From Paracoccaceae bacterium (GTDB lineage: Bacteria; Pseudomonadota; Alphaproteobacteria; Rhodobacterales; Rhodobacteraceae), in the NCBI GenBank assembly GCA_030148225.1, contig JASBTX010000009.1, positions 186,001-250,000 on the forward strand: a DNA stretch of 64,000 nt, written 5' to 3'. The notes under the pieces are model-generated. The model worked only from the letters and a program-made list of their open reading frames with translations, was not told the DNA's origin and made no database searches. Each line of letters opens with the position of its first letter. The first letter of the stretch is position 1. The translations under genes and the position numbers were made by a program. Of this stretch, positions 1-10,747 are shown in pieces.

Positions 1-36
1 CGCATCGAGTATATCGCGCTGATGGGGATGGAGTGA
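1..36 (+). CDS. 3' end of a CDS truncated by the window edge (...RIEYIALMGME*)
   Basis: Open frame 1 runs from the window start to TGA at 34-36; only 11 codons are visible, so this is weak evidence. Confidence 0.3.
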   Translation, partial: RIEYIALMGME

Positions 37-160
37 CCAACCGCGGGCGGCGAACCACGCATCAAATGCCGGGGGCAGGGACATGGGCCCGTTCTAGCCG
101 GATCAGCAACGAAATGAAAAGCGGCGAACGCGTTCGACTGCCGCGCCCGGGGCGCAGGGC

Positions 161-1474
161 CTATTTCGCGATTTCTTCGTCGCGCACGAACATATTGCTC
201 CAGGCCGCTTCCAGCATACCGGGCGTCATCTGATAAGGAATGCCTTCAAATTCGCAGATCGCGATTAGCTGGTCGATCAAAAAGACTGGCTGATAATTGG
301 CAAAGTTGTTGTCGATCGTGGGGTATTTGGTCTGCATGAGATAGATGAGGCTATCCTCATCCAGCGGCATGCCTTTTTTCTTGGCCACGAGCGCGAATAT
401 CTTGAGAAATCCTTCGGCGTCGGGGCCGTCAATCTTGATCTTGTGGGCGATGCGGCGCAGCGCGGCGCCGTCAAAAATTTCGTTCGGGTGATAGTTGGTT
501 GAAAACACCACAAGTGTATCAAAAGGCACCATGAATTTCTCGCCCGATTGCAGGGCAAGGATGTCCTCGCCCCCCTCGAGCGGGACGATCCAGCGGTTGA
601 CGAGCGCCTGTGGCGGGTCTTCCTGCCGGCCAAGGTCGTCGACGATAAAGAGCCCGCCATTTGATTTGAGCTGCAATGGTGCCTGATAGGTGCGGGCTGT
701 CGGATTGTATTTCAGGTCCAGCATGTCGAGCGTCAGTTCACCGCCGGTGATGACGGTGGGGCGCACGCAATACACATAGCGCCGGTCAAATTGTGCGCCG
801 GTCCTGCGCAGGCTGTTGCCTTGCGTTTCTTCGATGCCGACCGGTGTGTGAATGATCGGATCATAAACCGAAATGATCTGCCCGGAATATTCGATGGCCT
901 GTGGAACATAGATCGTGTCGCCAAGCGCGTCGCGGATGCCGTTCGAGATCGAGGATTTGCCGTTGCCGGGCGGGCCATACATCAGGATCGATTTGCCCGA
1001 CGTAACGGCGGGGCCCAGCTTGTCCAGCAGGCCGGGCGGCAGGATCAGATGCCCCATCGCGGCAATCAGTGCCTGCCGCGTGAGCCTGATCTTGCGGATC
1101 GACTGTGCCTCGACCTGTTTTTCGTAGGCGGCAAGCGGCACGGGCATCGCGCCGTAATATTCAGACTGAGCCAATGCATCCAGCGCGCGCGCCTTGCCGG
1201 CATCAGAGAGCTGATAGCTCATCTCATTGCTGGCGGCCGCGGCACTGAGCGTCCCCATCGCCTCGATCAGTTTCTGTTCGCGCGCCATATCGATCAGTTC
1301 CTGCGTCAGGGGCAGGGATAGCGCGATGCTTTTTGAAATGTCGGTTGCGCGTTGCAGATTGCGCCGAAAGATTGTCTTGAGAAGGATATCACGCATCATG
1401 ACCATGGTCAGACCGGTTTCATCCAGCGTCTTGGGTGCGCGCGGGGCCATCTGGTCAATATTCTGAACGTTCAC
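161..1474 (-). CDS. AAA-type ATPase with N-terminal helical/winged-helix-like region, adjacent to tad locus
   Basis: 437-aa ORF; Walker A GPPGNGKSS, Walker B-like GGLFIVDDLG, sensor FSTNYHP. Confidence 0.85.
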   Translation of the reverse strand: MNVQNIDQMAPRAPKTLDETGLTMVMMRDILLKTIFRRNLQRATDISKSIALSLPLTQELIDMAREQKLIEAMGTLSAAAASNEMSYQLSDAGKARALDALAQSEYYGAMPVPLAAYEKQVEAQSIRKIRLTRQALIAAMGHLILPPGLLDKLGPAVTSGKSILMYGPPGNGKSSISNGIRDALGDTIYVPQAIEYSGQIISVYDPIIHTPVGIEETQGNSLRRTGAQFDRRYVYCVRPTVITGGELTLDMLDLKYNPTARTYQAPLQLKSNGGLFIVDDLGRQEDPPQALVNRWIVPLEGGEDILALQSGEKFMVPFDTLVVFSTNYHPNEIFDGAALRRIAHKIKIDGPDAEGFLKIFALVAKKKGMPLDEDSLIYLMQTKYPTIDNNFANYQPVFLIDQLIAICEFEGIPYQMTPGMLEAAWSNMFVRDEEIAK

Positions 1475-1581
1475 CGTATCATCCTCGGGCTGTCTGTTCT
1501 TGTCCTTGCACTCAACAATCTTAAAAAAATGGCCTCATCATGGCAGTTTATGTGTTTCGGCCAGTGGAATCGGGTGTCTGG

Positions 1582-2085
1582 TCATCCGCCCGCTCCGCGC
1601 AGCACGGAAAGCAGCAGATAGGCAAAGAGCGTAAAACTGATCGCCAGCCCCATGGGAAAGAGTCGCTCTTCCTGCCACGATTTCCAGTCTGGCGTGGCCC
1701 GCTGCATGGCGGGGATGAATTTGAAGATGCGGTGCGTGACAAAGGCCGCCAGCAAAACGCCGGAAAAGAGGAAGATCACAGGCATCGTGTCTTCGGGGGC
1801 GATGAATGGTGCCATTGCCGCGGCATATTTCGCATCCCCCGCACCCAGCACCCCGGCAGCGTTAAAGAGAATGCCCAGCACCAGGACGATCAGAAACTGC
1901 AGCCAGCGCCAGAGATAGACATCAAAGCTGAAGGCAAAGGGACCGATCACCAGAAAGATCAGCATCAGCGCCAGCACGGCCTGGTTCTTGATGAGCATGA
2001 ATTTCATGTCGGTCCACGACACATAGATCGTAAGAAGCGCGACAAAGGGCAGGAACCAGATCGCCTCGGCGAAGGTGGTGTTCAT
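1582..2085 (-). CDS. Prepilin peptidase, CpaA/TadV type (A24 family)
   Basis: Small polytopic membrane protein with the conserved GAGDAKYAAAMAPFI motif; upstream of the other tad genes. Start chosen at MNTTFAEA. Confidence 0.85.
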   Translation of the reverse strand: MNTTFAEAIWFLPFVALLTIYVSWTDMKFMLIKNQAVLALMLIFLVIGPFAFSFDVYLWRWLQFLIVLVLGILFNAAGVLGAGDAKYAAAMAPFIAPEDTMPVIFLFSGVLLAAFVTHRIFKFIPAMQRATPDWKSWQEERLFPMGLAISFTLFAYLLLSVLRGAGG

Positions 2086-2089
2086 GCCG

Positions 2090-2941
2090 TCAGCTTTCAC
2101 TTTCCAGCGTTCTGAGGCTGCGTACGGCAGCCTCGAAATGCTGGGGATGCGTATCTATGGCATCTTTTAGCAGGCCCCGGCCCGTCGCGCTGTCACCCTG
2201 TTTTATCGCCGCAAGCGCCATCGTATAAAGAAGCTGCGCGCGTTCGACCTGGGTCATGGGCACGACCGGCAACTGATAATTGCGTTGTGCCGCACGGGCG
2301 AGGACCAGATTGTTCTTGGCCGTAAACAACTGATCTTCGTAAGTAATTGCCTCAACAAACAGCTTTTCCGCTTTGACATATTCCCCGCGCGTAAGTTTCG
2401 AATAGCCCCAGTTATTCAAAACGGTGGCGGGTTTTGTGGTCAGGCCAACGGCGGTTTCATAAAAGCTGTCTGCCTTTTTCCACTGCTCCTTGCTGTCGGC
2501 GATCATCGCCTCAAGACGGTAGCGTTTGAATGTTTCGTGGGTGGGGGGCACTTTGTTCAATTCGGCCTCGGCCTGATCCCACTCACCCGTTCGGATCAGC
2601 GCATCGGCATATTCGACACGGTCATTGTCGTTGGCGCCGTCCATGTCCAGTATCGTGCGATACACCCCGACGGCGCGTTCGGGTTTCTTGGCCCGGATCA
2701 GTGATGTGGCAAGCCCGCGCTGCAGATCGATCCGATCCGGCAATTCTTCGGTGGCGCGGCTGAAATAGGCCACTGCTTCGTCCGGGTCGCCAGCGGTCAG
2801 CATCACCTCGTTCAGGTTTGATTCGTCGATCACGTTGACGCTGTCCAGCGCGCGGTCGACATCGGCATTACGTGATTGCTCGCACGAAGAAAGAACAATT
2901 CCACCTGCAAGGCAGATTGCAATCGTCACGGGGTGGCGCAT
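2090..2941 (-). CDS. TPR-containing lipoprotein, TadD-like
   Basis: Signal peptide with lipobox-like LSSC; repeated TPR-like helices; tad context. Confidence 0.75.
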   Translation of the reverse strand: MRHPVTIAICLAGGIVLSSCEQSRNADVDRALDSVNVIDESNLNEVMLTAGDPDEAVAYFSRATEELPDRIDLQRGLATSLIRAKKPERAVGVYRTILDMDGANDNDRVEYADALIRTGEWDQAEAELNKVPPTHETFKRYRLEAMIADSKEQWKKADSFYETAVGLTTKPATVLNNWGYSKLTRGEYVKAEKLFVEAITYEDQLFTAKNNLVLARAAQRNYQLPVVPMTQVERAQLLYTMALAAIKQGDSATGRGLLKDAIDTHPQHFEAAVRSLRTLESES

Positions 2942-2971
2942 GTTCTGCGTCCTTTTCCTGCTCTCACCTTC

Positions 2972-3526
2972 CTAGGGTAGGGTACTCAGCTTGTAGGTGC
3001 CGGTCCCGGTTGTTGTTAACAGGAAGGTACTGTCCTCACCGGCACTATAGTTCTTGTTGTCGATTTTTGCGATAGCAAGGCGAAGATTTTCGCGGATGTG
3101 ATCTGTTTGCCCGTTATCAAGCGCATAGGCGGTGCGAAACACCTCTTTCGCTTCTCCGATCTCGCCCTTTTCCATCAGCACGACACCCAGATTATTCCAT
3201 GCCGGAACAAAGGATTTGTCCTGACTGATCGCATTGCGAAGGAGCTGTTCAGCCTGCCCAAGACGGCCCAGCCGCAGATTGGCCGATCCGATCGAGGTGA
3301 TGATTTCCGGATTTGCGCCTTCTTCTGAGGCGGCCCTGAGATAGGATTTCAGCGCCAGTTCGTATTCACCGGCTGCCATCAGACGATGACCAACTGTCAG
3401 GCCGTCAACACTCGCGCGGGTGACATCCTGACCGGTGGGGCCGGTATCGACCGGGTTCAGATTGCCCGACTGCCCGCAGGCTGCCAGCAGGCCGAGTATC
3501 AGTAATGTTGGTCCCCACCGCTTCAT
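2972..3526 (-). CDS. tadD: TPR lipoprotein, TadD
   Basis: Lipobox LLAAC, TPR repeats (PAWNNLGVVLMEKGEIGEAKEVFRTAYALD); start at MKRWGPTLL. Confidence 0.75.
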   Translation of the reverse strand: MKRWGPTLLILGLLAACGQSGNLNPVDTGPTGQDVTRASVDGLTVGHRLMAAGEYELALKSYLRAASEEGANPEIITSIGSANLRLGRLGQAEQLLRNAISQDKSFVPAWNNLGVVLMEKGEIGEAKEVFRTAYALDNGQTDHIRENLRLAIAKIDNKNYSAGEDSTFLLTTTGTGTYKLSTLP

Positions 3527-3536
3527 GATCGCCGTC

Positions 3537-4502
3537 CTAGTTAAAGTTCTGTACGATGGAATAGACCGAGGGTCCAACCATGATGATCAAAAGAGCGGGC
3601 ACACAGAACATCATCGTGCCCAGCGTCAGCTTCGTCGGCAGAACATTGGCCTTTTCCTCGGCCCGCATCACGCGTTTGTCGCGCATCTCTTCGGAATAAA
3701 CCCTCAGCGCCTCGGCAATCGAGGTGCCGAAATTGGTGGACTGGATCAGCACGGTGACAAAGGACTGGATATCCTGAACGCCGCAGCGCTCGCCCAGATC
3801 CTTGAAGACCGTGGTCTTGTCCTTGCCGGCTTTGATTTCATAGGCCACGATTTCCAGTTCATCGGCCAGATCGGCAAAGCCTGAACGGATCTCCTGACTG
3901 ACCTTGATGATCGACTGGTCCATGGACTGACCCGCCTCGACACAGACCAGAAGAAGGTCCAGCGCGTCAGGAAAACCGGCCTCGATTTCCTGTTTGCGGG
4001 TCGCCTGTCGGCGCGTCACCCAGTATTTCGGGGCCATGTATCCGACACCGCCGGGGATGGCGATATACATCATCAATGTCTTGGGCGCGAAATCCCCGTT
4101 GGCCATTGTATAAAGCGCACCCAGGATCAGCCCCGCAATCCCCAGCGCGAACTGAAGAAAATGATAGGTCTGGACGGCTGATTTCGACGTATAGCCTGCC
4201 TGCAGCAGTTTAAGCTTGATGGCGGAGTATTCCTCGGCGTCCTGCGGCTCGAGAAATCCGGCGAATTTATCGAGTTGATCCGAACCCTTGTTGCTCTCGC
4301 GCAGCGACTTGCGCTTGCCATCGACAACGGTTTCGGTCTTGGTTTCCTTTTCGGCCTTGTTCAGCTTGGTGAACGGATCGTTCAGGTTGGACATATAGAT
4401 CCAGCCCGCGATGCAGATCAGGACAAATCCCAGCGCACCCACCACGATCAGCGGCCCAAGCTCTCCGAAAATGGAAACCAGTATTTCGTTGATTGCGGAC
4501 AT
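3537..4502 (-). CDS. tadC: Type II secretion system F family protein TadC
   Basis: T2SSF domain pattern (FPDALDLLLVCVEAGQSMDQSI...), C-terminal TM segments. Confidence 0.9.
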   Translation of the reverse strand: MSAINEILVSIFGELGPLIVVGALGFVLICIAGWIYMSNLNDPFTKLNKAEKETKTETVVDGKRKSLRESNKGSDQLDKFAGFLEPQDAEEYSAIKLKLLQAGYTSKSAVQTYHFLQFALGIAGLILGALYTMANGDFAPKTLMMYIAIPGGVGYMAPKYWVTRRQATRKQEIEAGFPDALDLLLVCVEAGQSMDQSIIKVSQEIRSGFADLADELEIVAYEIKAGKDKTTVFKDLGERCGVQDIQSFVTVLIQSTNFGTSIAEALRVYSEEMRDKRVMRAEEKANVLPTKLTLGTMMFCVPALLIIMVGPSVYSIVQNFN

Positions 4503-4510
4503 CTCTGGCC

Positions 4511-5479
4511 TCAGACTTTAATATTCACCATCATCCGCATGAAGATGATGTTCACGACAAGAAGGATGGCAACGATGATAACGGCCGGGATAAAGGCCGA
4601 GGTCGTCTTGACCTCGTCATAATAATCCGGAACCACGACATTGACGGCCAGCGCTGCGGCAATAGGAAAGCCCGACAGGAACATGCCCGAAAACTTGGCC
4701 TCGGATGTGATCGCCTTGACGCGCCGAAAAAGCTTGAAACGCGACCGGATCACATAGCCGAGACCGGCAAGGATTTCGGCGAGGTTACCGCCCGATTTTT
4801 GTTGAATACCCACCGCGACGGCCAGAAAGCGAAGGTCCTGGCTGTCCATACGCTCGGCCAGTTCCTTGAGCGCTTCGGTGATATCGCCGCCATAGGCCGC
4901 TTCATCGGCAATGAAACCGAATTCCGTACCCAGCGGGTCCTGCACCTCTTCGGCGACCGAACCGATGGCCGATGAAAACGGATGGCCAACCTTGAGCGAA
5001 CGCACCATGAGGTCGATTGCTTCGGGCAGTTGCTCTTCCAGCATGGCCGAGCGTTTCTTGGCCTTGTTGTTGACCCACATATAGACCCCGCCAACCCCGA
5101 CGCAGAGCGCGACGATGGCGCGAACCGGCAGTGCCGCTTCGGTGCCGAACGACAGGCCGAAGAACACGAAAACGGTAATCCCGATCATGATCGTGACCAG
5201 TTGCTGGGGCGAGAACGCGATATTGGCGCGCTGTGCGCGGTTGGCCAGAATGGAATAAAGCGGGATGCTGGTGCCGGAAATATGCTGGCTCATCTCCTTG
5301 CGGAGCTGTTCCAGCACCTCCTGGCGCTGGGCGCCTTTGTCCATCATCTCGAGACGACGATTGACGCGGCTGTTCAGGCTGATGGATTTGCCAAATACCG
5401 TCAGGTACAGACCCTCGACCAGCAGGATGACACCGATAAAGATGCCGATGTAAATGATTGCTTCGACGCCGAAACTCAT
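4511..5479 (-). CDS. tadB: Type II secretion system F family protein TadB
   Basis: LPEAIDLMVRSLKVGHPFSSAI T2SSF signature; adjacent to tadC. Confidence 0.9.
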   Translation of the reverse strand: MSFGVEAIIYIGIFIGVILLVEGLYLTVFGKSISLNSRVNRRLEMMDKGAQRQEVLEQLRKEMSQHISGTSIPLYSILANRAQRANIAFSPQQLVTIMIGITVFVFFGLSFGTEAALPVRAIVALCVGVGGVYMWVNNKAKKRSAMLEEQLPEAIDLMVRSLKVGHPFSSAIGSVAEEVQDPLGTEFGFIADEAAYGGDITEALKELAERMDSQDLRFLAVAVGIQQKSGGNLAEILAGLGYVIRSRFKLFRRVKAITSEAKFSGMFLSGFPIAAALAVNVVVPDYYDEVKTTSAFIPAVIIVAILLVVNIIFMRMMVNIKV

Positions 5480-5484
5480 GTCGA

Positions 5485-6921
5485 TTACTCCCCGCGGGTC
5501 GGTTCGTATATGTTGGCCGGCAGGTCATAGCCCCACTGGCGGAAACGCTCGGCATAATGCGAGCGCATGCCGGCGGCAGTGAAATGACCGATGATCTTGC
5601 CACCCGGGCCAAGGCCGGTGCGCTGAAAACGGAAGATTTCCTGCATCGAGATAACTTCGCCCTCCATGCCTGTGATTTCCGTGACCGAAATCATCCGGCG
5701 TGAACCGTCCTGCAGGCGGCTGGCCTGCACGATCAGGTTGACGGCCGAGGCGATCTGGGACCGTACCGCCTTGAGCGGCATTTCGATCCCGGCCATGGCG
5801 ACCATGTTTTCAAGGCGGCTGACGCCGTCGCGGGCCGAGTTGGCGTGGATCGTGGTCATTGAGCCGTCGTGGCCTGTATTCATGGCCTGCAGCATGTCGA
5901 TGACTTCCTCACCGCGCGTCTCGCCGACGATGATGCGGTCGGGGCGCATCCGGAGGGCGTTGCGCAGACAGTCGCGCTGGGAAACCTCGCCTTTGCCCTC
6001 GACGTTGGGCGGGCGGCTTTCCATGCGGCCCACATGCTCCTGCTGAAGCTGAAGTTCCGCCGTATCCTCGATGGTCAGCACACGTTCGGCGTTGCCGATG
6101 AACGACGAGAGCGCGTTCAGCGTGGTCGTTTTACCCGAACCGGTACCGCCCGAGACGATGATGTTCAGACGACAGGCAACCGCCGCCTCGAGATACATCG
6201 CCATGTCTTCCGAAAAGGCGTCGAACTGGACGAGGTCGCGAATGCCGAGCTTGTCCTTCTTGAACTTACGGATGGAGACGAGCGAGCCGTCAACCCCGAT
6301 GGGCGGGACCATTGCGTTGAAACGTGACCCGTCGGCCAGACGGGCGTCGACATAGGGGTTGGATTCGTCAACACGACGACCCACGGCCGATACGATCTTG
6401 TCGATGATGCGCAGCAGATGTTTTTCATCGCGAAAGGTTATCGGCGATTTTTCCAGCTTGCCGGCGCGTTCGACAAAAATGCTCTTGGGGCCGTTGATCA
6501 GGATATCGTTAACCGTCTCATCTTTCAGAAGCGGCTCGATCGGGCCCAGGCCCGTCACTTCGTCATAGAGGTCCTGATGCAGGGTGGCGCGCTCTTCCTT
6601 GTTCAGGACAAAGCCCATGTCGTTCAGGGATTCCGCGCAGATTGCCGAAATCTCGGCCCTGAGATCCTGCTCGGAGGCATGTTCAAGCGCAGACAGGTTC
6701 AGGTTCTCAAGCAGCGCCTTGTGCAGCTCGACCTTGACTTCGGTCAGCTTCTCGCGCCGCTTGGCCTCTTTGTCGGGCGGGGCAGGGCGCGCAGGTGTAC
6801 GGGCGGGCTCGACCGTCTGTGCGCGAACCGGCGTGTTCGGCGTACCCCGGTCAGCCCGCGGGGGCGGGCTTGCGGGGTGGGGTCTGTTGGGTGTCTCGGT
6901 TTTTTTATATTTTGAGAACAT
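5485..6921 (-). CDS. cpaF: Secretion ATPase CpaF/TadA
   Basis: Walker [42 protein letters not shown]; GspE/VirB11 family. Confidence 0.95.
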   Translation of the reverse strand: MFSKYKKTETPNRPHPASPPPRADRGTPNTPVRAQTVEPARTPARPAPPDKEAKRREKLTEVKVELHKALLENLNLSALEHASEQDLRAEISAICAESLNDMGFVLNKEERATLHQDLYDEVTGLGPIEPLLKDETVNDILINGPKSIFVERAGKLEKSPITFRDEKHLLRIIDKIVSAVGRRVDESNPYVDARLADGSRFNAMVPPIGVDGSLVSIRKFKKDKLGIRDLVQFDAFSEDMAMYLEAAVACRLNIIVSGGTGSGKTTTLNALSSFIGNAERVLTIEDTAELQLQQEHVGRMESRPPNVEGKGEVSQRDCLRNALRMRPDRIIVGETRGEEVIDMLQAMNTGHDGSMTTIHANSARDGVSRLENMVAMAGIEMPLKAVRSQIASAVNLIVQASRLQDGSRRMISVTEITGMEGEVISMQEIFRFQRTGLGPGGKIIGHFTAAGMRSHYAERFRQWGYDLPANIYEPTRGE

Positions 6922-6948
6922 GGTTTACTGCGGCCTCTTTGTTGATGT

Positions 6949-8232
6949 CTATGCGGCGACATCCGTTGCTGCGATTTCGTGAACTGACTGCGCGAGTTTC
7001 TGAATTTCCTTGCGCAGCGGGTTTTTTGGGGCCGTCTGCGCAAGCGACAATCCGTGATCATTGGATTGGGTGATCTGCTTGCCACCTTCGGGCAATTGCA
7101 CCTCAAGATCGATTTCCAGGCTCTCGGCCATTTTGCGTACGCGCGATTTCCCCGAGATATCGGTGAATTTCGGCGCCTTGTTCAGCACGTATTTCATCTT
7201 TTCATAGGGCAGGTCCTCGGCCTTGAGGGCACGGACCAGGCGCATGGAATTCTGCGCCGAACGCAGATCAAGCTCGATCAGCGAGAAATAGACATCAGAC
7301 TTGTCCAGCACCGTCTCAGACCATTGGACCAGCGTTGTGGGCATGTCGATGATGACATAGTCGAAATTCGAGCGCGCGCGTTCGATCAGCAGCTCGATGT
7401 CCTCTGGCCCCAGCAAATCAAGCGGCAACAGCTCGGGCGGATTGGACAGGACCTGAAAATTCGCATCAACCGTGACTAGCGCCTGCTGAAATACCTCGTC
7501 ATCCATCGAGGCCACGTCAGACAAAAGCTCGAACACGACTTCGCGACGTGGCAGGTCCAGATATGTTGCCGATGATCCGAACTGCAGATCGAGATCCATC
7601 AGCAGAACCTTTGGATTATCGCCTTTTTCAAGATGCGACAGTTCCCATGCCAGATTGATGGCAAAGGTCGAGGCGCCGACGCCACCGGCCAGTCCATGGA
7701 CCGCGAAAACGGCGCCGTTCCGGGTTGCACGCTGAGACTGACCCTGAGCACCGCCCATCTGAACGGGCACTTCGACCACTTTCTGGACGATGACTTCCTT
7801 AGGGCGGCTGATGCGCTGAATGGCATCCGACAATGCGCCCTGAGGGATGGGGTAGGGGATAAATTCATCTGCACCGAGCCGCATCAGCTGGTGCAGGATG
7901 GCCGGTGACACATCCTTGGTCACAAGGATCACCGCGATATCATATTCCTTGACGGTGTTGATGAGCGTCGCCGCGCGCAACAATACATCTTCGTCCCGAC
8001 CCCAGACGGTGATCGCGACGAATTCAAGCTCTTCCGATTCCGGCGATTTCAGAAATGCCTCGGCGTCATCGAAATTGAGGTCGCCCCAATGTTCACCCAG
8101 TTCGGTGTCCATGGTTTCGACCAGTTGACCAAACTCGCCCAGGTCATGCGCGATCGTGCAGGCAACGATCGGCTTTGGTTCGGTTTCTGTTACTGCGCTC
8201 GACATGACGCCCGTAGTCCTTTTCCCAATCAC
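6949..8232 (-). CDS. cpaE: Pilus assembly/localisation ATPase CpaE/TadZ
   Basis: N-terminal receiver-like domain and deviant Walker A in a MinD/ParA-like fold (VHGLAGGVGASTFAINLAWEL). Start may be internal (MSSAVTETEP). Confidence 0.88.
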   Translation of the reverse strand: MIGKRTTGVMSSAVTETEPKPIVACTIAHDLGEFGQLVETMDTELGEHWGDLNFDDAEAFLKSPESEELEFVAITVWGRDEDVLLRAATLINTVKEYDIAVILVTKDVSPAILHQLMRLGADEFIPYPIPQGALSDAIQRISRPKEVIVQKVVEVPVQMGGAQGQSQRATRNGAVFAVHGLAGGVGASTFAINLAWELSHLEKGDNPKVLLMDLDLQFGSSATYLDLPRREVVFELLSDVASMDDEVFQQALVTVDANFQVLSNPPELLPLDLLGPEDIELLIERARSNFDYVIIDMPTTLVQWSETVLDKSDVYFSLIELDLRSAQNSMRLVRALKAEDLPYEKMKYVLNKAPKFTDISGKSRVRKMAESLEIDLEVQLPEGGKQITQSNDHGLSLAQTAPKNPLRKEIQKLAQSVHEIAATDVAA

Positions 8233-8411
8233 AGAGAGGCAAAACGGAACCCTGTCTGCTTGTTTCCAAGCGCGCCCATCATGCCCCCAACGAGTGCATC
8301 ATCTCCGCGATGCCACCCATTGCACTGGCGTGTTTGTGGCCGTCAAAAATGTTTTGATCAGGGCGAAATTTGGCCCAATGAAAGGTCTTATTGGGATGCG
8401 CCGGCGGGGGC

Positions 8412-9101
8412 TTATTGCGTGGCCGTTGTGGCGGCCAGCTCGGTGGTCGACGTGGTGTTCAGACCATGCTCTGGCGCTGCACTTTCGACATATTTGCGGA
8501 ACACGACCTCGGCATATTTGCCGTTCAGATTGCCGGTTTCCGACCCCACGAACCCGGTGACTTCGGTCACCGTCCGCCTGTTCCGGGGCTCACGCCCCTG
8601 GCTGATGACGACAGGCTGGGTTTCGCCAAAGGACGCGACAGCCTCGAGCCGGGAACGCGATATCCCGCGCGCGCCGAGATAGGCCACGACAGCATTGGCG
8701 CGCTGCAGGCCTAGGCGCTTGTTATAACTGGCTGATCCCACGGCATCTGTATGCCCGTAGACGCGAAAACGAATTTCGGGAAACTGCGCGATCCAGCTTG
8801 CCTGCTTGTCCAGCGCCTGACGCGCCGTTGCATCCAGCTGTGCACTGTTGAAAGCGAAGTTGACCGTGTTGGGAACCTCGTTCTCAAAACGGCGCAACAA
8901 TGTCTCGGTGGCGTCCCGCTTGCCTGTCTGCAACAGCATGTTGTTCATCGTCGGGTTGCCAAAGGCACCCTCGTCCAACTCTGTGCCGACGGGTTGGTTG
9001 AAATTTGAGGTTATGAATTGCTGGTTAAAGCCCTTGCCGCAGGCAGAGAGCACCACCAGCGTCAGGCCGGACAAGATCACGGATGTTTTCATCGTCTTCA
9101 C
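8412..9101 (-). CDS. OmpA-family lipoprotein in tad locus
   Basis: Lipobox VLSAC; OmpA C-terminal domain (FRVYGHTDAVGSASYNKRLGLQRANAVVAYL). Confidence 0.88.
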   Translation of the reverse strand: MKTMKTSVILSGLTLVVLSACGKGFNQQFITSNFNQPVGTELDEGAFGNPTMNNMLLQTGKRDATETLLRRFENEVPNTVNFAFNSAQLDATARQALDKQASWIAQFPEIRFRVYGHTDAVGSASYNKRLGLQRANAVVAYLGARGISRSRLEAVASFGETQPVVISQGREPRNRRTVTEVTGFVGSETGNLNGKYAEVVFRKYVESAAPEHGLNTTSTTELAATTATQ

Positions 9102-9104
9102 CCC

Positions 9105-10553
9105 TCAATCCATCACATAGCCATAAGAGCCCGAGAAATCCTGCCGCGCCACCTCTGCTTCGGCGCCTTCCGTCTCGGCGCCGCGCTTCTTCTTCTCGTT
9201 GCCAGTTACAGCCCCAAAGAGAAAGAGATCACGCTCGGTGGGGATCTGGACACGGTCCGTCGGCAGCGCGAGCGCCTCTCCCCGGACAGGCGTGACCAGA
9301 TGCGGTGTCACGATGATCACCAGCTCGCTCTGATTGCGTTCATACGAGGCACTGCGGAACAGCGCGCCCAGAATGGGCACATCGCCCAGCCACGGGACCT
9401 GACCACTCAGATCGGTAAAGTCATCCTGCAAGAGACCCGCGATGGCAAAGCTCTGGCCATCGCGCACCTCGATAGTCGAGGTCGCCTTGCGCGTCCGGAA
9501 GCCGAATACGGTGAAACCGGCCGAGTTTGAGACAGAGACGGTCTGATCAAGGCTGCTGACCGAAGTGTCCAGTTTGAGGTTGATTACATCGCCATCAATG
9601 ACCGTGGGCGTAAAGCGCATTTCGACGCCAAAGGGGCGATATTCGATGATCGGGTTGCCTGCGGAGTCGATTGAAGGTGTCGGATATTCACCGCCCGCCA
9701 GAAATTCGGCCTCTTGTCCTGACAGGGATGTCAGGTTCGGTTCGGCCAGCGTGCGGACAACACCTTTGGATTCAAGCGCTTCGAGCAGGACCTGAAATCC
9801 TATTCCGCCCGCGTTCAGCGCGATGGAGAACGCGCCTTCGCGCTCGGTTGTTGAACTGACGCCTGTGGTTGCATCGCCGTCGAATCCGGTCACGAAGTTA
9901 TTGCCGTCTGACAGCACCTGCGACGCACCCTTGACGAGGCTGTCAGCCTCACCCACCGACGCGCCAAGCGAGGCAGTCAGGTTTTTGGAGACCGAGCGCT
10001 GCATTTCAGCAAAGCGAATCTTGAGCATCACCTGCTGCGTGCCGCCGACGGACATGAGGTTTGACACCCGCGTCGGCGCGTAACGTTCGGCCAGGTCCAA
10101 CGCGCGGTCCATGCGCCCGATCGACGAGACGACGCCGCTTAGAACAATGCCGTCATTGGCGGTACGAACCTCGATTTTCTCATTCGGAAGGATCTGTTGC
10201 AGCCGTTCCTTGAACTCGGCGATATCAGGGGTGACATGCACCTCGACATTCGTGATCAGCCGGCCCGAGCCATCCAACAGCGTCAGAGTCGTGCGCCCCG
10301 GCGCCTTGCCCAGCACGTAAATCGTGCGGTCCGACAGGGTTGCGATATCGGCGATGCCGGGATTGGCCACGGAAAGCTCGGCGAAAACGGATTCGCTTTC
10401 GACAACCACCGCGCGGTTCATCGGAACGCTCAGCGCCGAACTGGAGCTGCCCTTGAGCACCTTCAATGTTTGCGCGGAAACCGTGGGCACAATGGCCCCT
10501 GTGCCCAGCGCCAGGCCTGCGAGGCCCGCATAAAATAGCCGTTTCAGTTTCAT
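9105..10553 (-). CDS. cpaC: Outer membrane secretin, CpaC/RcpA
   Basis: Secretin domain (VPWLGDVPILGALFRSASYERNQSELVIIVTPHLV), BON/N-terminal secretin domains, signal peptide. Confidence 0.93.
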   Translation of the reverse strand: MKLKRLFYAGLAGLALGTGAIVPTVSAQTLKVLKGSSSSALSVPMNRAVVVESESVFAELSVANPGIADIATLSDRTIYVLGKAPGRTTLTLLDGSGRLITNVEVHVTPDIAEFKERLQQILPNEKIEVRTANDGIVLSGVVSSIGRMDRALDLAERYAPTRVSNLMSVGGTQQVMLKIRFAEMQRSVSKNLTASLGASVGEADSLVKGASQVLSDGNNFVTGFDGDATTGVSSTTEREGAFSIALNAGGIGFQVLLEALESKGVVRTLAEPNLTSLSGQEAEFLAGGEYPTPSIDSAGNPIIEYRPFGVEMRFTPTVIDGDVINLKLDTSVSSLDQTVSVSNSAGFTVFGFRTRKATSTIEVRDGQSFAIAGLLQDDFTDLSGQVPWLGDVPILGALFRSASYERNQSELVIIVTPHLVTPVRGEALALPTDRVQIPTERDLFLFGAVTGNEKKKRGAETEGAEAEVARQDFSGSYGYVMD

Positions 10554-10747
10554 GTGATCCTGCCTCGTTGATCACGTTTGTCGCGAATACTTTTCCACTG
10601 CCTTTGCTCGGCACAATGCGCCAAGTCAACTTTTTTTCAAGTTTCAATATGTTGTAGGCAATAGTTTGACTGTCCTTTCGCAACATGTTGTGTGGATAAC
10701 TTTGCCCACTCCCCAGATCGGGGAATGGGCGTGTTCAGCCGTGCCAC

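Noticed and set aside
10691-10699. TGTGGATAA at 10691 as part of an origin
   Set aside because: Single site inside the tad operon; one isolated 9-mer is expected by chance at this scale.
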